Positions 26,862 to 36,342 of a DNA stretch of 64,000 bases are shown here, one piece after another. The number at the start of each line of letters is the position of its first letter. Position 1 is the stretch's first letter. This stretch comes from Bacteroidetes bacterium HGW-Bacteroidetes-16 (GTDB taxonomy: Bacteria > Bacteroidota > Bacteroidia > Bacteroidales > F082): the NCBI GenBank assembly GCA_002840975.1, contig PHDN01000002.1:124001-188000 (forward strand), in the 5' to 3' direction. The position numbers were made by a program, and so were the translations under genes. The notes beneath the pieces are model-generated. The model ran no database searches. It saw only the letters and a list, made by a program, of their open reading frames with translations, and was not told where the DNA came from.

Positions 26862-28619
26862 TTAATGGGAACTTCCTGTAACCTTAAGTTTGTCTCCGGT
26901 TTGTCTAACAATGAACTTATAAGTTTCAGGACTATAGCCTGGCTGACTTACTTCGGGAGCAATATAAATATATCCTTCAGGAACTTCTTTTTTGGTTTTG
27001 ATGTTACCATCCATGTACTTCATGAAGAGGTATTGATACAAGTCTTTCCAGATATTGAACACATCGGCACCCACTCCTGCAGAATAATTGGTGAGGTAGG
27101 CAATGGCCGCCGTTTTATCTTTGTCGATTAAAGCCAAGGCTCCGGCATCAACAGCCGGTACTGTGTTGATGAAACCGGTTTCGAGATCTGTTTGAACCTT
27201 TTGAATTTCAGGATGGATGGCATTGTAACGGGTGTAAGCGTAGTTTTGTACCTGGTTAAATATCCAGAACCCTGAAGTTTCTGACCATTCCATCATGGAA
27301 CCATTGCCCACAGCATAGTTGATTGGAACTTTGGTAATGCTGGAATACATGGGCATGTATACGCAGCCTGAAGCATCGTCAACCCCAAACCAGAAAATTC
27401 CTCCAATGGCATCAGGAAGCCAGCTTCTCGACTGTGTAACGAATGAAAATCCAGTCTGTTGGGTGGCTGTAGCGCGCTCGTTACAATAGGCTACACTATC
27501 AACTTCCCAGGTGAGTGGACGCCAGCGGTAAGGAACGCCATAAGCTCCGGCACCTACATCTTTGCTCATATCCAGCTCTGTATTTTCGAGGTGGTCGCGC
27601 ATGAAATTCATCATGTCGTGAACACTCACTTTTTTTTCGGGTTTTATCCATAGCGGCATGCGGTTGGTTGCATACTGGTTGGGATTGGCATCGCCGTTGG
27701 CAAACTTATCCTGATGTTCAACATTCCCTTTTACGTATTCCCAGTAGTTGTCCATTCCACCGGCAACCTTGTTAAACATGCTCCATACACGAATTTCACA
27801 AAAGCGTGCGCCTCCAAAATTGACCGGTGCATAGGTATCACTGAACGAAAAATCTTTGTCATCACCGGTATACCAGCCTTTTCCGCGGGCAAAAGAAACC
27901 ACATCAGCCGCGTATACACATTCAATTGCAGGATCATTAATTTTATCCAACTCATTGGAAGAAATGGCGTTGTCTTTCAAGGATTGCGGAAAGGTGGTAA
28001 TACGTGCCTGGTTGGCATGGCCCGAAACATATCCATCAGGAATAAGCAGGGCTACCCAAACAGCTCCTTTTTCACCTTGTCCTTTGCCTATCATTTCTAA
28101 AATCCAGACTTCGTTTTTGTCAGATATGGAAAAAGACTCTCCTGAACTGGCATATCCATATTCAGACACCAGATCGCCCATTATTTTAATGGCTTCACGG
28201 GCAGTGGTGGCGCGTTGAAGTGTGAGATATATCAGGCTGCCGTAATCAACAATGGCTCCAGGTTGGGTGGCCAGTTCTTCGCGTCCGCCATAGGTAGTTT
28301 CACCAACAGCCACCTGATGCTCGTTCATGTTGCCAATCACGTTGTAAGTTTGTAGTGCTTGTGCTATTTTACCCATGTATTTTCCTGTGTCCCATTCATA
28401 CACATCAAGCATGGTGCCCACAGGGTAGGTGGCCGCAGGCCAGTGGTACAATTCGCCATACAGCACATGTGAATCGGCGGCATATGAAATCATGGTAGAG
28501 CCATCTGTGGAGGCTGCTTTGGTAATCAGATAATTGGTACAAGCGGAGGTATTATTTGATAAAGCAAATACCATCCCGATGGCCATAAAAAGACCAATAA
28601 AATTTTGTTTCATAAACAT
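26862..28619 (-). CDS. C69-family dipeptidase (exported)
   Basis: A 585-residue N-terminal-nucleophile hydrolase. A signal peptide (1-26) ends just before Cys27 in SACTNYLITKAAS; in C69 enzymes (PepD/dipeptidase A) this cysteine becomes the N-terminal nucleophile after processing. Supporting family segments are TDGSTMISYAADSH, NEHQVAVGETT, and the C-terminal peptidase region. Secretion is predicted, so it likely degrades dipeptides in the periplasm or outside. Either ATG 28619 or the third-codon ATG could start it. A -7 box lies upstream and a terminator downstream, so it is monocistronic. Confidence 0.9.
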   Translation of the reverse strand: MFMKQNFIGLFMAIGMVFALSNNTSACTNYLITKAASTDGSTMISYAADSHVLYGELYHWPAATYPVGTMLDVYEWDTGKYMGKIAQALQTYNVIGNMNEHQVAVGETTYGGREELATQPGAIVDYGSLIYLTLQRATTAREAIKIMGDLVSEYGYASSGESFSISDKNEVWILEMIGKGQGEKGAVWVALLIPDGYVSGHANQARITTFPQSLKDNAISSNELDKINDPAIECVYAADVVSFARGKGWYTGDDKDFSFSDTYAPVNFGGARFCEIRVWSMFNKVAGGMDNYWEYVKGNVEHQDKFANGDANPNQYATNRMPLWIKPEKKVSVHDMMNFMRDHLENTELDMSKDVGAGAYGVPYRWRPLTWEVDSVAYCNERATATQQTGFSFVTQSRSWLPDAIGGIFWFGVDDASGCVYMPMYSSITKVPINYAVGNGSMMEWSETSGFWIFNQVQNYAYTRYNAIHPEIQKVQTDLETGFINTVPAVDAGALALIDKDKTAAIAYLTNYSAGVGADVFNIWKDLYQYLFMKYMDGNIKTKKEVPEGYIYIAPEVSQPGYSPETYKFIVRQTGDKLKVTGSSH

Positions 28620-28650
28620 TTATTTATGTTGATTTATATTCAATTGCTTA

Positions 28651-28658
28651 CAAAAATA
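28651..28658 (-). promoter_or_regulatory. -7 box of the C69 dipeptidase gene
   Basis: Minus-strand TATTTTTG fits TAnnTTTG, 31 bases before the start codon. No TTG is seen at the normal -33 spacing. Confidence 0.4.
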
Positions 28659-28729
28659 GTACAAAAAATCAAACGGTACTATAGGGCAAACCAGATGAAG
28701 TTTTTCAGGATAATTGATCGACTTAGCAC

Positions 28730-29653
28730 TTACAACAATAACAGGGCCATTTTCTTGTCATTAACCAACTGGTTTCTGAGTGCCTCCAAATTTTCAAACT
28801 TTTTTTCATCACGCATGCGATCCACAAACAAAATGGTGATTTCTTGTCCGTACAGGTTTTGATTGAAATCGAATATATTGACTTCTATGGTTAAGTCGCC
28901 ATGGTCGACCGTTGGGCGGAAGCCTATATTGCTCATGCCTTTGTATACCACATCGTTGAAAAACACCCGACAAGCATATACACCAACAGCAGCAATGAGT
29001 TTATAACGGTCGGCTACTTCGATGTTGGCGGTCGGGAACCCCAGGACCTTTCCAATGGATTTCCCTTTAACCACCGTTCCGGTGATGGAGTATTCATGTC
29101 CAAGCAACAGGTTAGCTTCCTTTACTTTTCCTTCTTTTAACAGGTTCCGGATTTTTGTGGAACTCACGGTAATTCCATTAATCGTCTGTTCCTCCACCAT
29201 GTCCACGTCAAAGCCAAATTCTTCTCCCATTTTTTCAAGCAATTGGATGCCTCCTGAACGGTCTTTTCCAAAATGGTGATCGTAACCAATGATTAGCGCT
29301 TTGGGTTTTATTTTTTCCAACACCAGATTCCGAATAAAATCTTCAGATGAAGTACCCGCGAATGATTTGGTGAATTCCACCACAATCAGGTGATCAATGC
29401 CTGCTTGTTCAATTTCTTGAATTTTTCGCTCCTGTGTCTTGATAAAACGCAACTCCGTGTTTTCGGGTTCAAGTACCACACGAGGATGGGGATAAAAAGT
29501 GATTACGACGGTTTCTCCACCAAATTTTTGTGCTTCTTCTCTCATTTTTTTAAAAATGGCACGATGTCCCAGATGTGCTCCATCAAATGTCCCAATGGTC
29601 ACAACCGGGTTATTGACAGGTTTAAAGTCGGCAATGCAGTTATAAATCTTCAT
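28730..29653 (-). CDS. ribF: Bifunctional riboflavin kinase/FAD synthetase RibF
   Basis: Converts riboflavin to FMN and FMN to FAD. 307 residues from ATG 29653 (MKIYNCIADFK); the upstream extension to 29692 runs into asd and is rejected. The FAD synthetase half shows TIGTFDGAHLGHRAI (HxGH nucleotidyltransferase motif), IGYDHHFGKDRSG and VSSTKIRNLL. The kinase half shows GKVLGFPTANIEV and the C-terminal EVNIFDFNQNLYGQEI. It starts 4 bases after asd stops, so the two are co-transcribed. Confidence 0.95.
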   Translation of the reverse strand: MKIYNCIADFKPVNNPVVTIGTFDGAHLGHRAIFKKMREEAQKFGGETVVITFYPHPRVVLEPENTELRFIKTQERKIQEIEQAGIDHLIVVEFTKSFAGTSSEDFIRNLVLEKIKPKALIIGYDHHFGKDRSGGIQLLEKMGEEFGFDVDMVEEQTINGITVSSTKIRNLLKEGKVKEANLLLGHEYSITGTVVKGKSIGKVLGFPTANIEVADRYKLIAAVGVYACRVFFNDVVYKGMSNIGFRPTVDHGDLTIEVNIFDFNQNLYGQEITILFVDRMRDEKKFENLEALRNQLVNDKKMALLLL

Positions 29654-29657
29654 AAGT

Positions 29658-30644
29658 CTAAACCAGTTTATTGAAAAGCAGGAATTCGGCAATCTGGACA
29701 GCGTTGGTAGCTGCCCCTTTGCGCAAGTTGTCGGAAACTACCCACATGTTCAGGCAGTTTTCGCGTGAAGTGTCCCGGCGAATACGGCCAACAAACACTT
29801 CATCTTTACCTTCGGCCAGAATGGGCATCGGGTAGAGATTGGCCCCGGGGAAGTCAAGAACCACCACACCGGGCATACCTCCCAACAATCGCTTTACTTC
29901 AGGCAAGGTAAAATTATTTTCAAACTCTATATTAACGGCTTCAGAATGACCTCCTTTTACAGGAACGCGCACAACGGTGGCAGTTAATAAAATTGTCGGA
30001 TCAAGAATTTTTTTTGTTTCGTTAGTGAGCTTTATTTCTTCCGATGTATTTCCATCATCATCAAAATCGCCGGCGTGTGGCAACACGTTCATATCAATTT
30101 GATGTGGATAAAATTTGTTGTGCGGGATATTTTTACGCTCGTTCATCAACTGATCTACTCCCTTTTTTCCACTTCCAGAAACGGACTGGTATGTGCTGAC
30201 AACGACTCGTTTAATGCCATATTTATGATGAAGCGGAGCCAGAGCCATCACCAATTGGATGGTTGAACAGTTTGGGTTGGCAATGATATGATCGTCCCTG
30301 GTCAACACGCTTCCGTTCACTTCCGGAACCACCAACGGGATGTTGTTATGCATCCGCCAGGCTGATGAATTGTCGATAACTTTGGCGCCGTAAGCCGCAA
30401 ATTGAGGTGCCAATTCCAACGAAACGCTTCCCCCTGCTGAGAACAGGACGATTTCAGGTTTTTGTCTTAATGCTTCCTCAGCTGAAACCACGGCAATGTC
30501 TTTCCCTTTAAATGAAACGTGCTGCCCGACAGATCCTTTTGACGCCACGGCAATTAACTCGTTAACCGGGAAATTTCTCGATTCCAGCACTTTTATCATT
30601 TCGCGGCCGACCAGTCCGGTGGCACCTACAACAGCTACTTTCAT
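29658..30644 (-). CDS. asd: Aspartate-semialdehyde dehydrogenase
   Basis: Makes L-aspartate 4-semialdehyde for lysine/diaminopimelate, threonine and methionine synthesis. 328 residues. VAVVGATGLVGREM is the NADP-binding motif and Cys126 in IANPNCSTIQ is the catalytic nucleophile. VSTYQSVSGSGKKG and VPVKGGHSEAVNIE, which contains the catalytic His region, are also seen. It is the first gene of an asd-ribF pair, divergent from the LTD surface protein gene. Confidence 0.95.
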   Translation of the reverse strand: MKVAVVGATGLVGREMIKVLESRNFPVNELIAVASKGSVGQHVSFKGKDIAVVSAEEALRQKPEIVLFSAGGSVSLELAPQFAAYGAKVIDNSSAWRMHNNIPLVVPEVNGSVLTRDDHIIANPNCSTIQLVMALAPLHHKYGIKRVVVSTYQSVSGSGKKGVDQLMNERKNIPHNKFYPHQIDMNVLPHAGDFDDDGNTSEEIKLTNETKKILDPTILLTATVVRVPVKGGHSEAVNIEFENNFTLPEVKRLLGGMPGVVVLDFPGANLYPMPILAEGKDEVFVGRIRRDTSRENCLNMWVVSDNLRKGAATNAVQIAEFLLFNKLV

Positions 30645-30727
30645 TTGACTTTACTTTTTTCAGAGGGACCTGAATTAATTGCAATTCGGATTATTTAGCT
30701 CTTTTAGAAGGAAATTCTTTATTCACT

Positions 30728-30759
30728 TGTTGAACTTTCAACGTGAAGTTGTATATTTA
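30728..30759 (+). promoter_or_regulatory. Candidate promoter of the LTD surface protein gene
   Basis: TTG at 30730-30732 and TATATTTA at 30752-30759 (one mismatch to TAnnTTTG) are 19 bases apart, as expected for Bacteroidota. The ATG follows 35 bases later. Confidence 0.45.
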
Positions 30760-30794
30760 CCTACCCAAAAAAGTTTCAGCAAAAATATCAAAAA

Positions 30795-33386
30795 ATGAAA
30801 CAACTTTTTTTTATCCTGCTGTGGTTTCCCCTCTTGCTTTTTGCACAGGTTTCGGATGATTTCTCGGATGGTAATTTTACCGAAAACCCGGTCTGGACCG
30901 GAGACCAGAATAAGTTCGTTGTAAACGACAATTTCCAGCTGCAACTCATGGATACGGCTGCCGGAGCCTCCATGCTGGCAACGGCCAATCAATTTGTTGG
31001 AGAAACCGAATGGAGGTGTTTCATCCGCCTGGCCTTTAGTCCGTCGTCGAACAACAATGGACGGTTTTACCTCATTAGCAACCAACAGGATATGCATCTG
31101 CCTTTGCAGGGATATTTTCTGCAACTGGGAGAATCGGGAAGCAGCGATGCATTGGAAATCTTTCGTCAGGATGGAGAATCTGTTACTTCTGTTTGCCGTG
31201 GTACCGAAGGATTGATCGCGTCTTCTTTTTCAATCCGGGTAAAAATCACCAAAAGTACCGATGGTTTGTGGAAAATGTATGTGGATCCGCAAGGCGGTGA
31301 GAATTTTCAGTTGGAAACTCAGGGAACCGACAACACGTTTCAGCAAACCAACGCTTTGGGGTTTCTATGTATCTACACGGTGAGCAACGACGATAACTTT
31401 TACTTTGATGATGTGTATGCCGGTCCGGTCATTGTCGACAATACACCTCCCGTCTGGCTTACCACTTCCGTCACCTCCGACAGTACCTTGTTGCTTGGTT
31501 TTGATGAATCGCTGAATGCAGCAAGTGTGGCAACACTCTCAAACTACGAAGCTAATAATGGCATCGGCACACCAGCTTCAACGGAATTGGTAACCGGAAA
31601 TCCGACCAACATCCAACTGGTATTTAGTCAGAAATTTCCATCGGGTCAGATGAACCGGCTTTCGGTATCCGGCATTCGCGATTTGGCTGAAAACCTGATG
31701 GATCCAGGGTCGCAGGATTTTGTTTTTTACAGAGCACAAGCTGGTGATGTGGTCATCAATGAAATTATGGCCGACCCCAATCCTGTGGTGGCTTTACCTG
31801 ATTTTGAATACCTCGAACTGTATAATCTGACAGAAAACCTCATTGATTTAACCAATTGGACTTTAACCATTGGCACTACAGTAAAGACATTTGATTTTGT
31901 GGTGATTCCGGCCAATGGTTATTTAATTGTATCGAAAGAGGAAGCAGAACCTGAATTCACCTCCTATGGACTATTTTACGGATTTAGCAGTCTGGCACTC
32001 ACCAATGCAGGGCAAACCGTTACGCTGGCCAACAATGAAGGCATGCTCATCAACCAGGTTACCTATTCGGACGATTGGTACAAAGATCCTGATAAAGAGG
32101 ATGGAGGCTGGTCGCTGGAACAAATGAACCCCGGTAATTATTGCTCGGGGAGTGAAAACTGGCACGCTTCCGAAAACAGCCCGGGAGGAACACCAGGCAC
32201 GCAAAACTCGGTTTTTAACGATCAAATGCTGTTTCCTGCGCCGCTTAAGCTGGTTATACTGGCTGATAACATTCTGCAGCTGACATTCAATCAAATGATG
32301 GATGAAACTGAATTGCAGGTGAAATCCAATTATGAAGTGGATGGCGGTATCGGGAATCCGCAATATACCTATTTGGTGGTGGACGATTCACGGAAAATAG
32401 AACTGTATTTTGCCGATGGGTTTATTAATGGCAAACTATATGGATTGACCGCAAAGCGCAACCTGACTAATTGTGCCGGAATTCCCATGAAATCGGATAC
32501 AACCATTTCTTTTGGTTTACCTGAAATAATAGGTACCCAGGATATTGTGATCAATGAGTTGCTGTTTAATCCATGGACCGATGGTGTTGATTATGTGGAA
32601 TTGTATAACCGGTCGCAAAAAGTACTGGATTTGGGTGCTTTGCTGCTCGGAACCATCAAACAAAGTCCGCCTAACCCGCCAGACACCTTGTATTATCCGA
32701 TCCTTTCCGAACAGCAACTCATGATTCCGGGTGAGTATCTTGTATTGACGGTTTCACCGGACGTGGTAAAGAAACAATATTATACTCAAAACCCGGAAGC
32801 CTTTTTAAAAGTGGAGCCGTTCCCCGCGTTTAACAACGATTCAGGAACAGTTCAAATAACAACCAGTGAAAACTTGCTTGTTGATGAACTAAAATACAAC
32901 GAAAACATGCAATATCCATTGCTCAGTTACCTGGATGGCGTGGCACTTGAGCGCATCAACCCCCATGTTTCTTCCAATCAAACAAACAATTGGCATTCGG
33001 CTTCCGAAAGTGTGGGTTTTGGAACACCTGGCTATCTAAATTCACAGGATGTTAGTCAACAGGTTGAAGATAAATCCATTCAAATAGTGCCGGAGATATT
33101 TTCTCCCGACAACGATGGTTATCAGGATGTTTTGAACATCATGTATACATTTGATGAACCGGGATATATGATGACCGTGAAGATTTTTAATGCTGGCGGA
33201 TATACTGTCCGCAAACTGGTGAACAACCAATATCTGGGTACTTCGGGAATGGTGAGCTGGGATGGAATTCAAGATGACCATTCGAAGGCTCCTGTTGGAA
33301 TTTATGTGTTTTATGTGGAAGTTTTTGATTTGAACGGAAACGTTAAAAAATACAAAAAAGTCGGGGTATTAGCCATTAAGCTATAG
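30795..33386 (+). CDS. Secreted Lamin-Tail-Domain surface protein
   Basis: An 863-residue exported protein (signal peptide about 1-18, ending LLFAQ). The N-terminal part (about 20-210) looks like a lectin-like jelly roll. A Big_5-like domain (about 215-315) has the DNTPPVWL opening, and a first Lamin Tail Domain starts near 316 with VINEIMADPNP and LELYNLT. A second Big_5-like unit and a second LTD (from about 583, VINELLFNPW and YVELYNRS) follow, with a C-terminal FlgD/gliding-associated Ig-like domain (from about 764, SPDNDGYQD). Such proteins are cell-surface or secreted in Bacteroidota. No type IX secretion C-terminal signature was recognised with certainty. The ligand is unknown. Confidence 0.85.
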   Translation: MKQLFFILLWFPLLLFAQVSDDFSDGNFTENPVWTGDQNKFVVNDNFQLQLMDTAAGASMLATANQFVGETEWRCFIRLAFSPSSNNNGRFYLISNQQDMHLPLQGYFLQLGESGSSDALEIFRQDGESVTSVCRGTEGLIASSFSIRVKITKSTDGLWKMYVDPQGGENFQLETQGTDNTFQQTNALGFLCIYTVSNDDNFYFDDVYAGPVIVDNTPPVWLTTSVTSDSTLLLGFDESLNAASVATLSNYEANNGIGTPASTELVTGNPTNIQLVFSQKFPSGQMNRLSVSGIRDLAENLMDPGSQDFVFYRAQAGDVVINEIMADPNPVVALPDFEYLELYNLTENLIDLTNWTLTIGTTVKTFDFVVIPANGYLIVSKEEAEPEFTSYGLFYGFSSLALTNAGQTVTLANNEGMLINQVTYSDDWYKDPDKEDGGWSLEQMNPGNYCSGSENWHASENSPGGTPGTQNSVFNDQMLFPAPLKLVILADNILQLTFNQMMDETELQVKSNYEVDGGIGNPQYTYLVVDDSRKIELYFADGFINGKLYGLTAKRNLTNCAGIPMKSDTTISFGLPEIIGTQDIVINELLFNPWTDGVDYVELYNRSQKVLDLGALLLGTIKQSPPNPPDTLYYPILSEQQLMIPGEYLVLTVSPDVVKKQYYTQNPEAFLKVEPFPAFNNDSGTVQITTSENLLVDELKYNENMQYPLLSYLDGVALERINPHVSSNQTNNWHSASESVGFGTPGYLNSQDVSQQVEDKSIQIVPEIFSPDNDGYQDVLNIMYTFDEPGYMMTVKIFNAGGYTVRKLVNNQYLGTSGMVSWDGIQDDHSKAPVGIYVFYVEVFDLNGNVKKYKKVGVLAIKL

Positions 33387-33441
33387 GAAGTTAACTCCAA
33401 AATAAATCGGGTATGATTTCCGTGAAATAATTGCCCTCAAA

Positions 33442-33449
33442 TATATTTG
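33442..33449 (+). promoter_or_regulatory. -7 box upstream of the membrane MutS gene
   Basis: TATATTTG matches TAnnTTTG, 26 bases before the ATG at 33475. A second match (TATCTTTG, 33464-33471) ends 3 bases before the ATG and would give a leaderless transcript, so the first is preferred. Confidence 0.45.
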
Positions 33450-33474
33450 TTACTTTGTGTTTTTATCTTTGTTT

Positions 33475-35301
33475 ATGACCAGTAACAAATTGCCTGCACC
33501 AGCGTTCGAACAACGCCTTAACCGATATGAGGAAAAATTAAATCTTGTAAAAAAGCAGATACGCACCACCTCTATCCTGCGTCTGGTGGTGTTTTTCTCT
33601 ACTGTGGTCGGAATTTATCTATTGTCTTCGGTGAGTTATATACCCGTTACCCTGTTGGGGATAGCCGGTTTAGCCACTTTTGTTTATTTAATCCGGAAAC
33701 ACCAGTCTCAGGAACTTAAAAAAGCACGTTATCAGGCTTTTGTTGAAATTAACCATCAGGAACTTGAATTTTTGAAAAAGAAAACCGGGTTGGCAGATGC
33801 AGGTATCAACTTTGTGACAGCCGACCATCCTTATTCCGATGATCTGGACTTATTTGGAAAACGCTCATTATTTCAGCTTATCAATCGCTCCGCGCTGGTA
33901 TCCGGTAAAAACAAGGTGGCAGAAAGGCTGTTATCCCCAATATTGGATGAAAAGTTGCTTTTTCAACGACAAGAAGCCATTGCCGAATTAAGCACCAAAT
34001 TATCTTGGCGACAGGAATTTCAGGCCGTGGGCCTTCTATCAAAATATTTGTCAGGTGAAAAGCCGGAAGATCAAAATGATTTGCCCGGATTATTAAACTG
34101 GGCTAAAGAAACCACGAAAATCTACGACACCTGGTTCTTTCGCTTTTTATTGGTGCTAAATCCATTAATTGGATTTTTTGTTGTTATTGCCATTGTTTTA
34201 CATTGGATTGCACCCGTTTACTTTTTATTCTTTTTGATGCTGCCTTCGGGCATACTTGGACCTAAGTTGAGTGAAATGGGACGAATACATGAACGACTCA
34301 CAAAAAAGAACAACCTGCTCAGCAAATATGCACGTTTATTCAGGATGGTTGAAAACCAAAATTTTACATCTGCTTTAAATCAGGAAACCCGCCACATAAT
34401 TGTTGAAAAAGATGCCGAAGCCGGTAAAGAAATTGAACATTTATCAGCCATTGCGGCAGCTTTCGATTACCGATTAAATATATTAATGGGAATCTTGCTG
34501 AACGTCTTCTTGCTTTGGGATATACTGCAAACCATCCGGCTTGAACGCTGGAAGGCAAAAAACAGCCAGCATATACATCAATGGTTCAACGCGTTGTCAA
34601 CTTTCGATGAGCTCAGCTCGTTTGCCGGATTTGCCTTCGGAAATACCGAAAGCACCTTTCCAACAATCATTTCTGGTGATTTTAAAGTGGAAGGAAACAA
34701 CATAAAACATCCCCTTATTTCTTCTGAAAACTGTATCGGCAATCCTGTTAAGTTTACCGGATGGCAACAATTTCAGGTAATTACCGGAGCGAACATGGCC
34801 GGAAAAAGCACCTATTTAAGAACCGTTGGAATCAACCTGGTTTTGGCCATGACAGGTGCTCCTGTATTGGCAGAATCGTTTGAATTTAAACCTGTTCAGT
34901 TGTTTACCGGAATCAAAACCAGCGATTCGTTGCAGGACGGTGAATCGTACTTTTACGCCGAATTAAAACGGTTGAAGGAATTAATTGATCGCTTGAAGAG
35001 CGACCAATCGCTATTTATCATTCTTGATGAGATCCTTCGCGGAACCAATTCTGCTGACAAGCAAAAAGGATCCAAGGCATTGATCACACAATTGATTTCT
35101 TTTCATTGTTCAGGCATGATTGCAACTCACGACTTGACATTAGGCGAGCTGGCCCTTAGGTTTCCGAAACATGTTTCTAACAAACGCTTTGAAGTGGAGA
35201 TCCAAAACGACAACCTGAAGTTTGATTATTTGCTGAAGGATGGAATTTCCGAAAATCTAAATGCTTCATTTTTAATGAAAAAAATGGGCATTACTGTATA
35301 A
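33475..35301 (+). CDS. Membrane-anchored MutS-family ATPase
   Basis: 608 residues from ATG 33475; the GTG at 33457 adds only residues overlapping the promoter. Two hydrophobic segments near 35-75 and a further pair near 215-262 indicate membrane anchoring. The C-terminal MutS domain V ATPase is intact: Walker A GANMAGKS at 438-445, Walker B IILDE with Asp518/Glu519, and the switch MIATHDL. The mismatch-binding N-terminal domains of MutS1 are absent. This is a Bacteroidota-typical MutS-related type whose role is not established; a classical repair role is doubtful because of the membrane helices. Confidence 0.88.
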   Translation: MTSNKLPAPAFEQRLNRYEEKLNLVKKQIRTTSILRLVVFFSTVVGIYLLSSVSYIPVTLLGIAGLATFVYLIRKHQSQELKKARYQAFVEINHQELEFLKKKTGLADAGINFVTADHPYSDDLDLFGKRSLFQLINRSALVSGKNKVAERLLSPILDEKLLFQRQEAIAELSTKLSWRQEFQAVGLLSKYLSGEKPEDQNDLPGLLNWAKETTKIYDTWFFRFLLVLNPLIGFFVVIAIVLHWIAPVYFLFFLMLPSGILGPKLSEMGRIHERLTKKNNLLSKYARLFRMVENQNFTSALNQETRHIIVEKDAEAGKEIEHLSAIAAAFDYRLNILMGILLNVFLLWDILQTIRLERWKAKNSQHIHQWFNALSTFDELSSFAGFAFGNTESTFPTIISGDFKVEGNNIKHPLISSENCIGNPVKFTGWQQFQVITGANMAGKSTYLRTVGINLVLAMTGAPVLAESFEFKPVQLFTGIKTSDSLQDGESYFYAELKRLKELIDRLKSDQSLFIILDEILRGTNSADKQKGSKALITQLISFHCSGMIATHDLTLGELALRFPKHVSNKRFEVEIQNDNLKFDYLLKDGISENLNASFLMKKMGITV

Positions 35302-35351
35302 ACAACTCGATTATTTTCCCAATAAGCACAATGTTTCCTTTCTGGTATGCG

Positions 35352-35383
35352 TTTGCATTTAAAACTGAATGTAATTAACTTTG
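35352..35383 (+). promoter_or_regulatory. Promoter of the coiled-coil membrane protein gene
   Basis: TTTG (35352-35355) and TAACTTTG (35376-35383) are separated by 20 bases, a full match to the Bacteroidota consensus. The start codon at 35402 is 18 bases downstream. This is the best-formed plus-strand promoter in the window. Confidence 0.65.
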
Positions 35384-35401
35384 CATTCTAATAGATAGCA
35401 T

Positions 35402-36328
35402 ATGGAAAAGCAAGGAAATGAAATAAAAAACAGCCCTAAAGGGAATTCCAGTTTATGGATGTACATCGTCCTGGGAATACTGGCTGTGGTCATTATTGGC
35501 CTATCTGTTTGGTTGATTTCGGTAAAAAGCAACATGAAGGAGTTGCTTACTGAAAAGGAAATTCAAAAAATAGAATTGCAAAATGAACTTGATTCAGTAA
35601 TCCTTCAGCACGACAGAATAAAAGCAGCTTATGGCGAGATTTCTGATTCGTTGGTGTCGATGGATAGTATAATTCAAGCCAATGCCAAGGAAATCAAGGA
35701 AATGTTGAATTTTAAATGGGAATACTACAAGATTAAAAAGAAGCTTTCGCGTTTACAAGTGGTAGCCCAGGGTTACGTCCGCCAGATGGATTCCATTGTG
35801 ACAATCAATCATGAACTTACCGAGGAGAATTTACAGATAAAGGAAGAAATAATTATTGAAAAGCGAAAAAGTCGCCAGCTTGAAGAAAAAACAGAAGTGC
35901 TTACCGGAATAGTTACCGAAGCCGCTGTTTTAAAGGTGTATAACCTCACCGCTTCTCCGATGCATGAAAAAGGAGGTGGAAAACAAGTGGAAACTGATAA
36001 AATCAAACGGACCGACCTTGTAAAAATCTGTTTTACGCTGGGCGAAAACAGTGTTGTGGAACCTGGAAACAAGGAGCTTTACGTGCGTATTGCCGAGCCG
36101 GATCAGGAAATATTAACCATGGGAAGGGGCGAAGAATATTCGTTTATGTTCCAGGGCGAGCAACTGCAATATTCAATTACTGAAACAGTGGATTATCAAA
36201 AAATTGCTCAGGAAGTTTGTATGACATGGAACAAGCGCGCCAGCAAGGAGTTGAAACCCGGTTTGTATCATGTTGAAATATTCCAGGGTGATAACATTAT
36301 CGGACACACCTCTTTTACTCTGAAATAG
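35402..36328 (+). CDS. Single-pass membrane protein with periplasmic coiled coil
   Basis: Not recognised. 308 residues. One transmembrane helix at about 17-39 (LWMYIVLGILAVVIIGLSVW) is followed by a long heptad-like coiled coil (about 45-165, rich in E, K, L and I), then a globular beta-rich C-terminal domain (about 175-305) with ELYVRIAEPD and LKPGLYHVEIFQGDNIIG. The architecture suggests a periplasmic scaffold or signalling protein. It is monocistronic with a clear promoter, and an 11-bp stem-loop lies just after it. Confidence 0.75.
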   Translation: MEKQGNEIKNSPKGNSSLWMYIVLGILAVVIIGLSVWLISVKSNMKELLTEKEIQKIELQNELDSVILQHDRIKAAYGEISDSLVSMDSIIQANAKEIKEMLNFKWEYYKIKKKLSRLQVVAQGYVRQMDSIVTINHELTEENLQIKEEIIIEKRKSRQLEEKTEVLTGIVTEAAVLKVYNLTASPMHEKGGGKQVETDKIKRTDLVKICFTLGENSVVEPGNKELYVRIAEPDQEILTMGRGEEYSFMFQGEQLQYSITETVDYQKIAQEVCMTWNKRASKELKPGLYHVEIFQGDNIIGHTSFTLK

Positions 36329-36342
36329 CTCTTTTATACAAC

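Noticed and set aside
27714-28100. Plus-strand frame antisense to the C69 dipeptidase
   Set aside because: Shadow of a well-supported gene with no promoter or family similarity.
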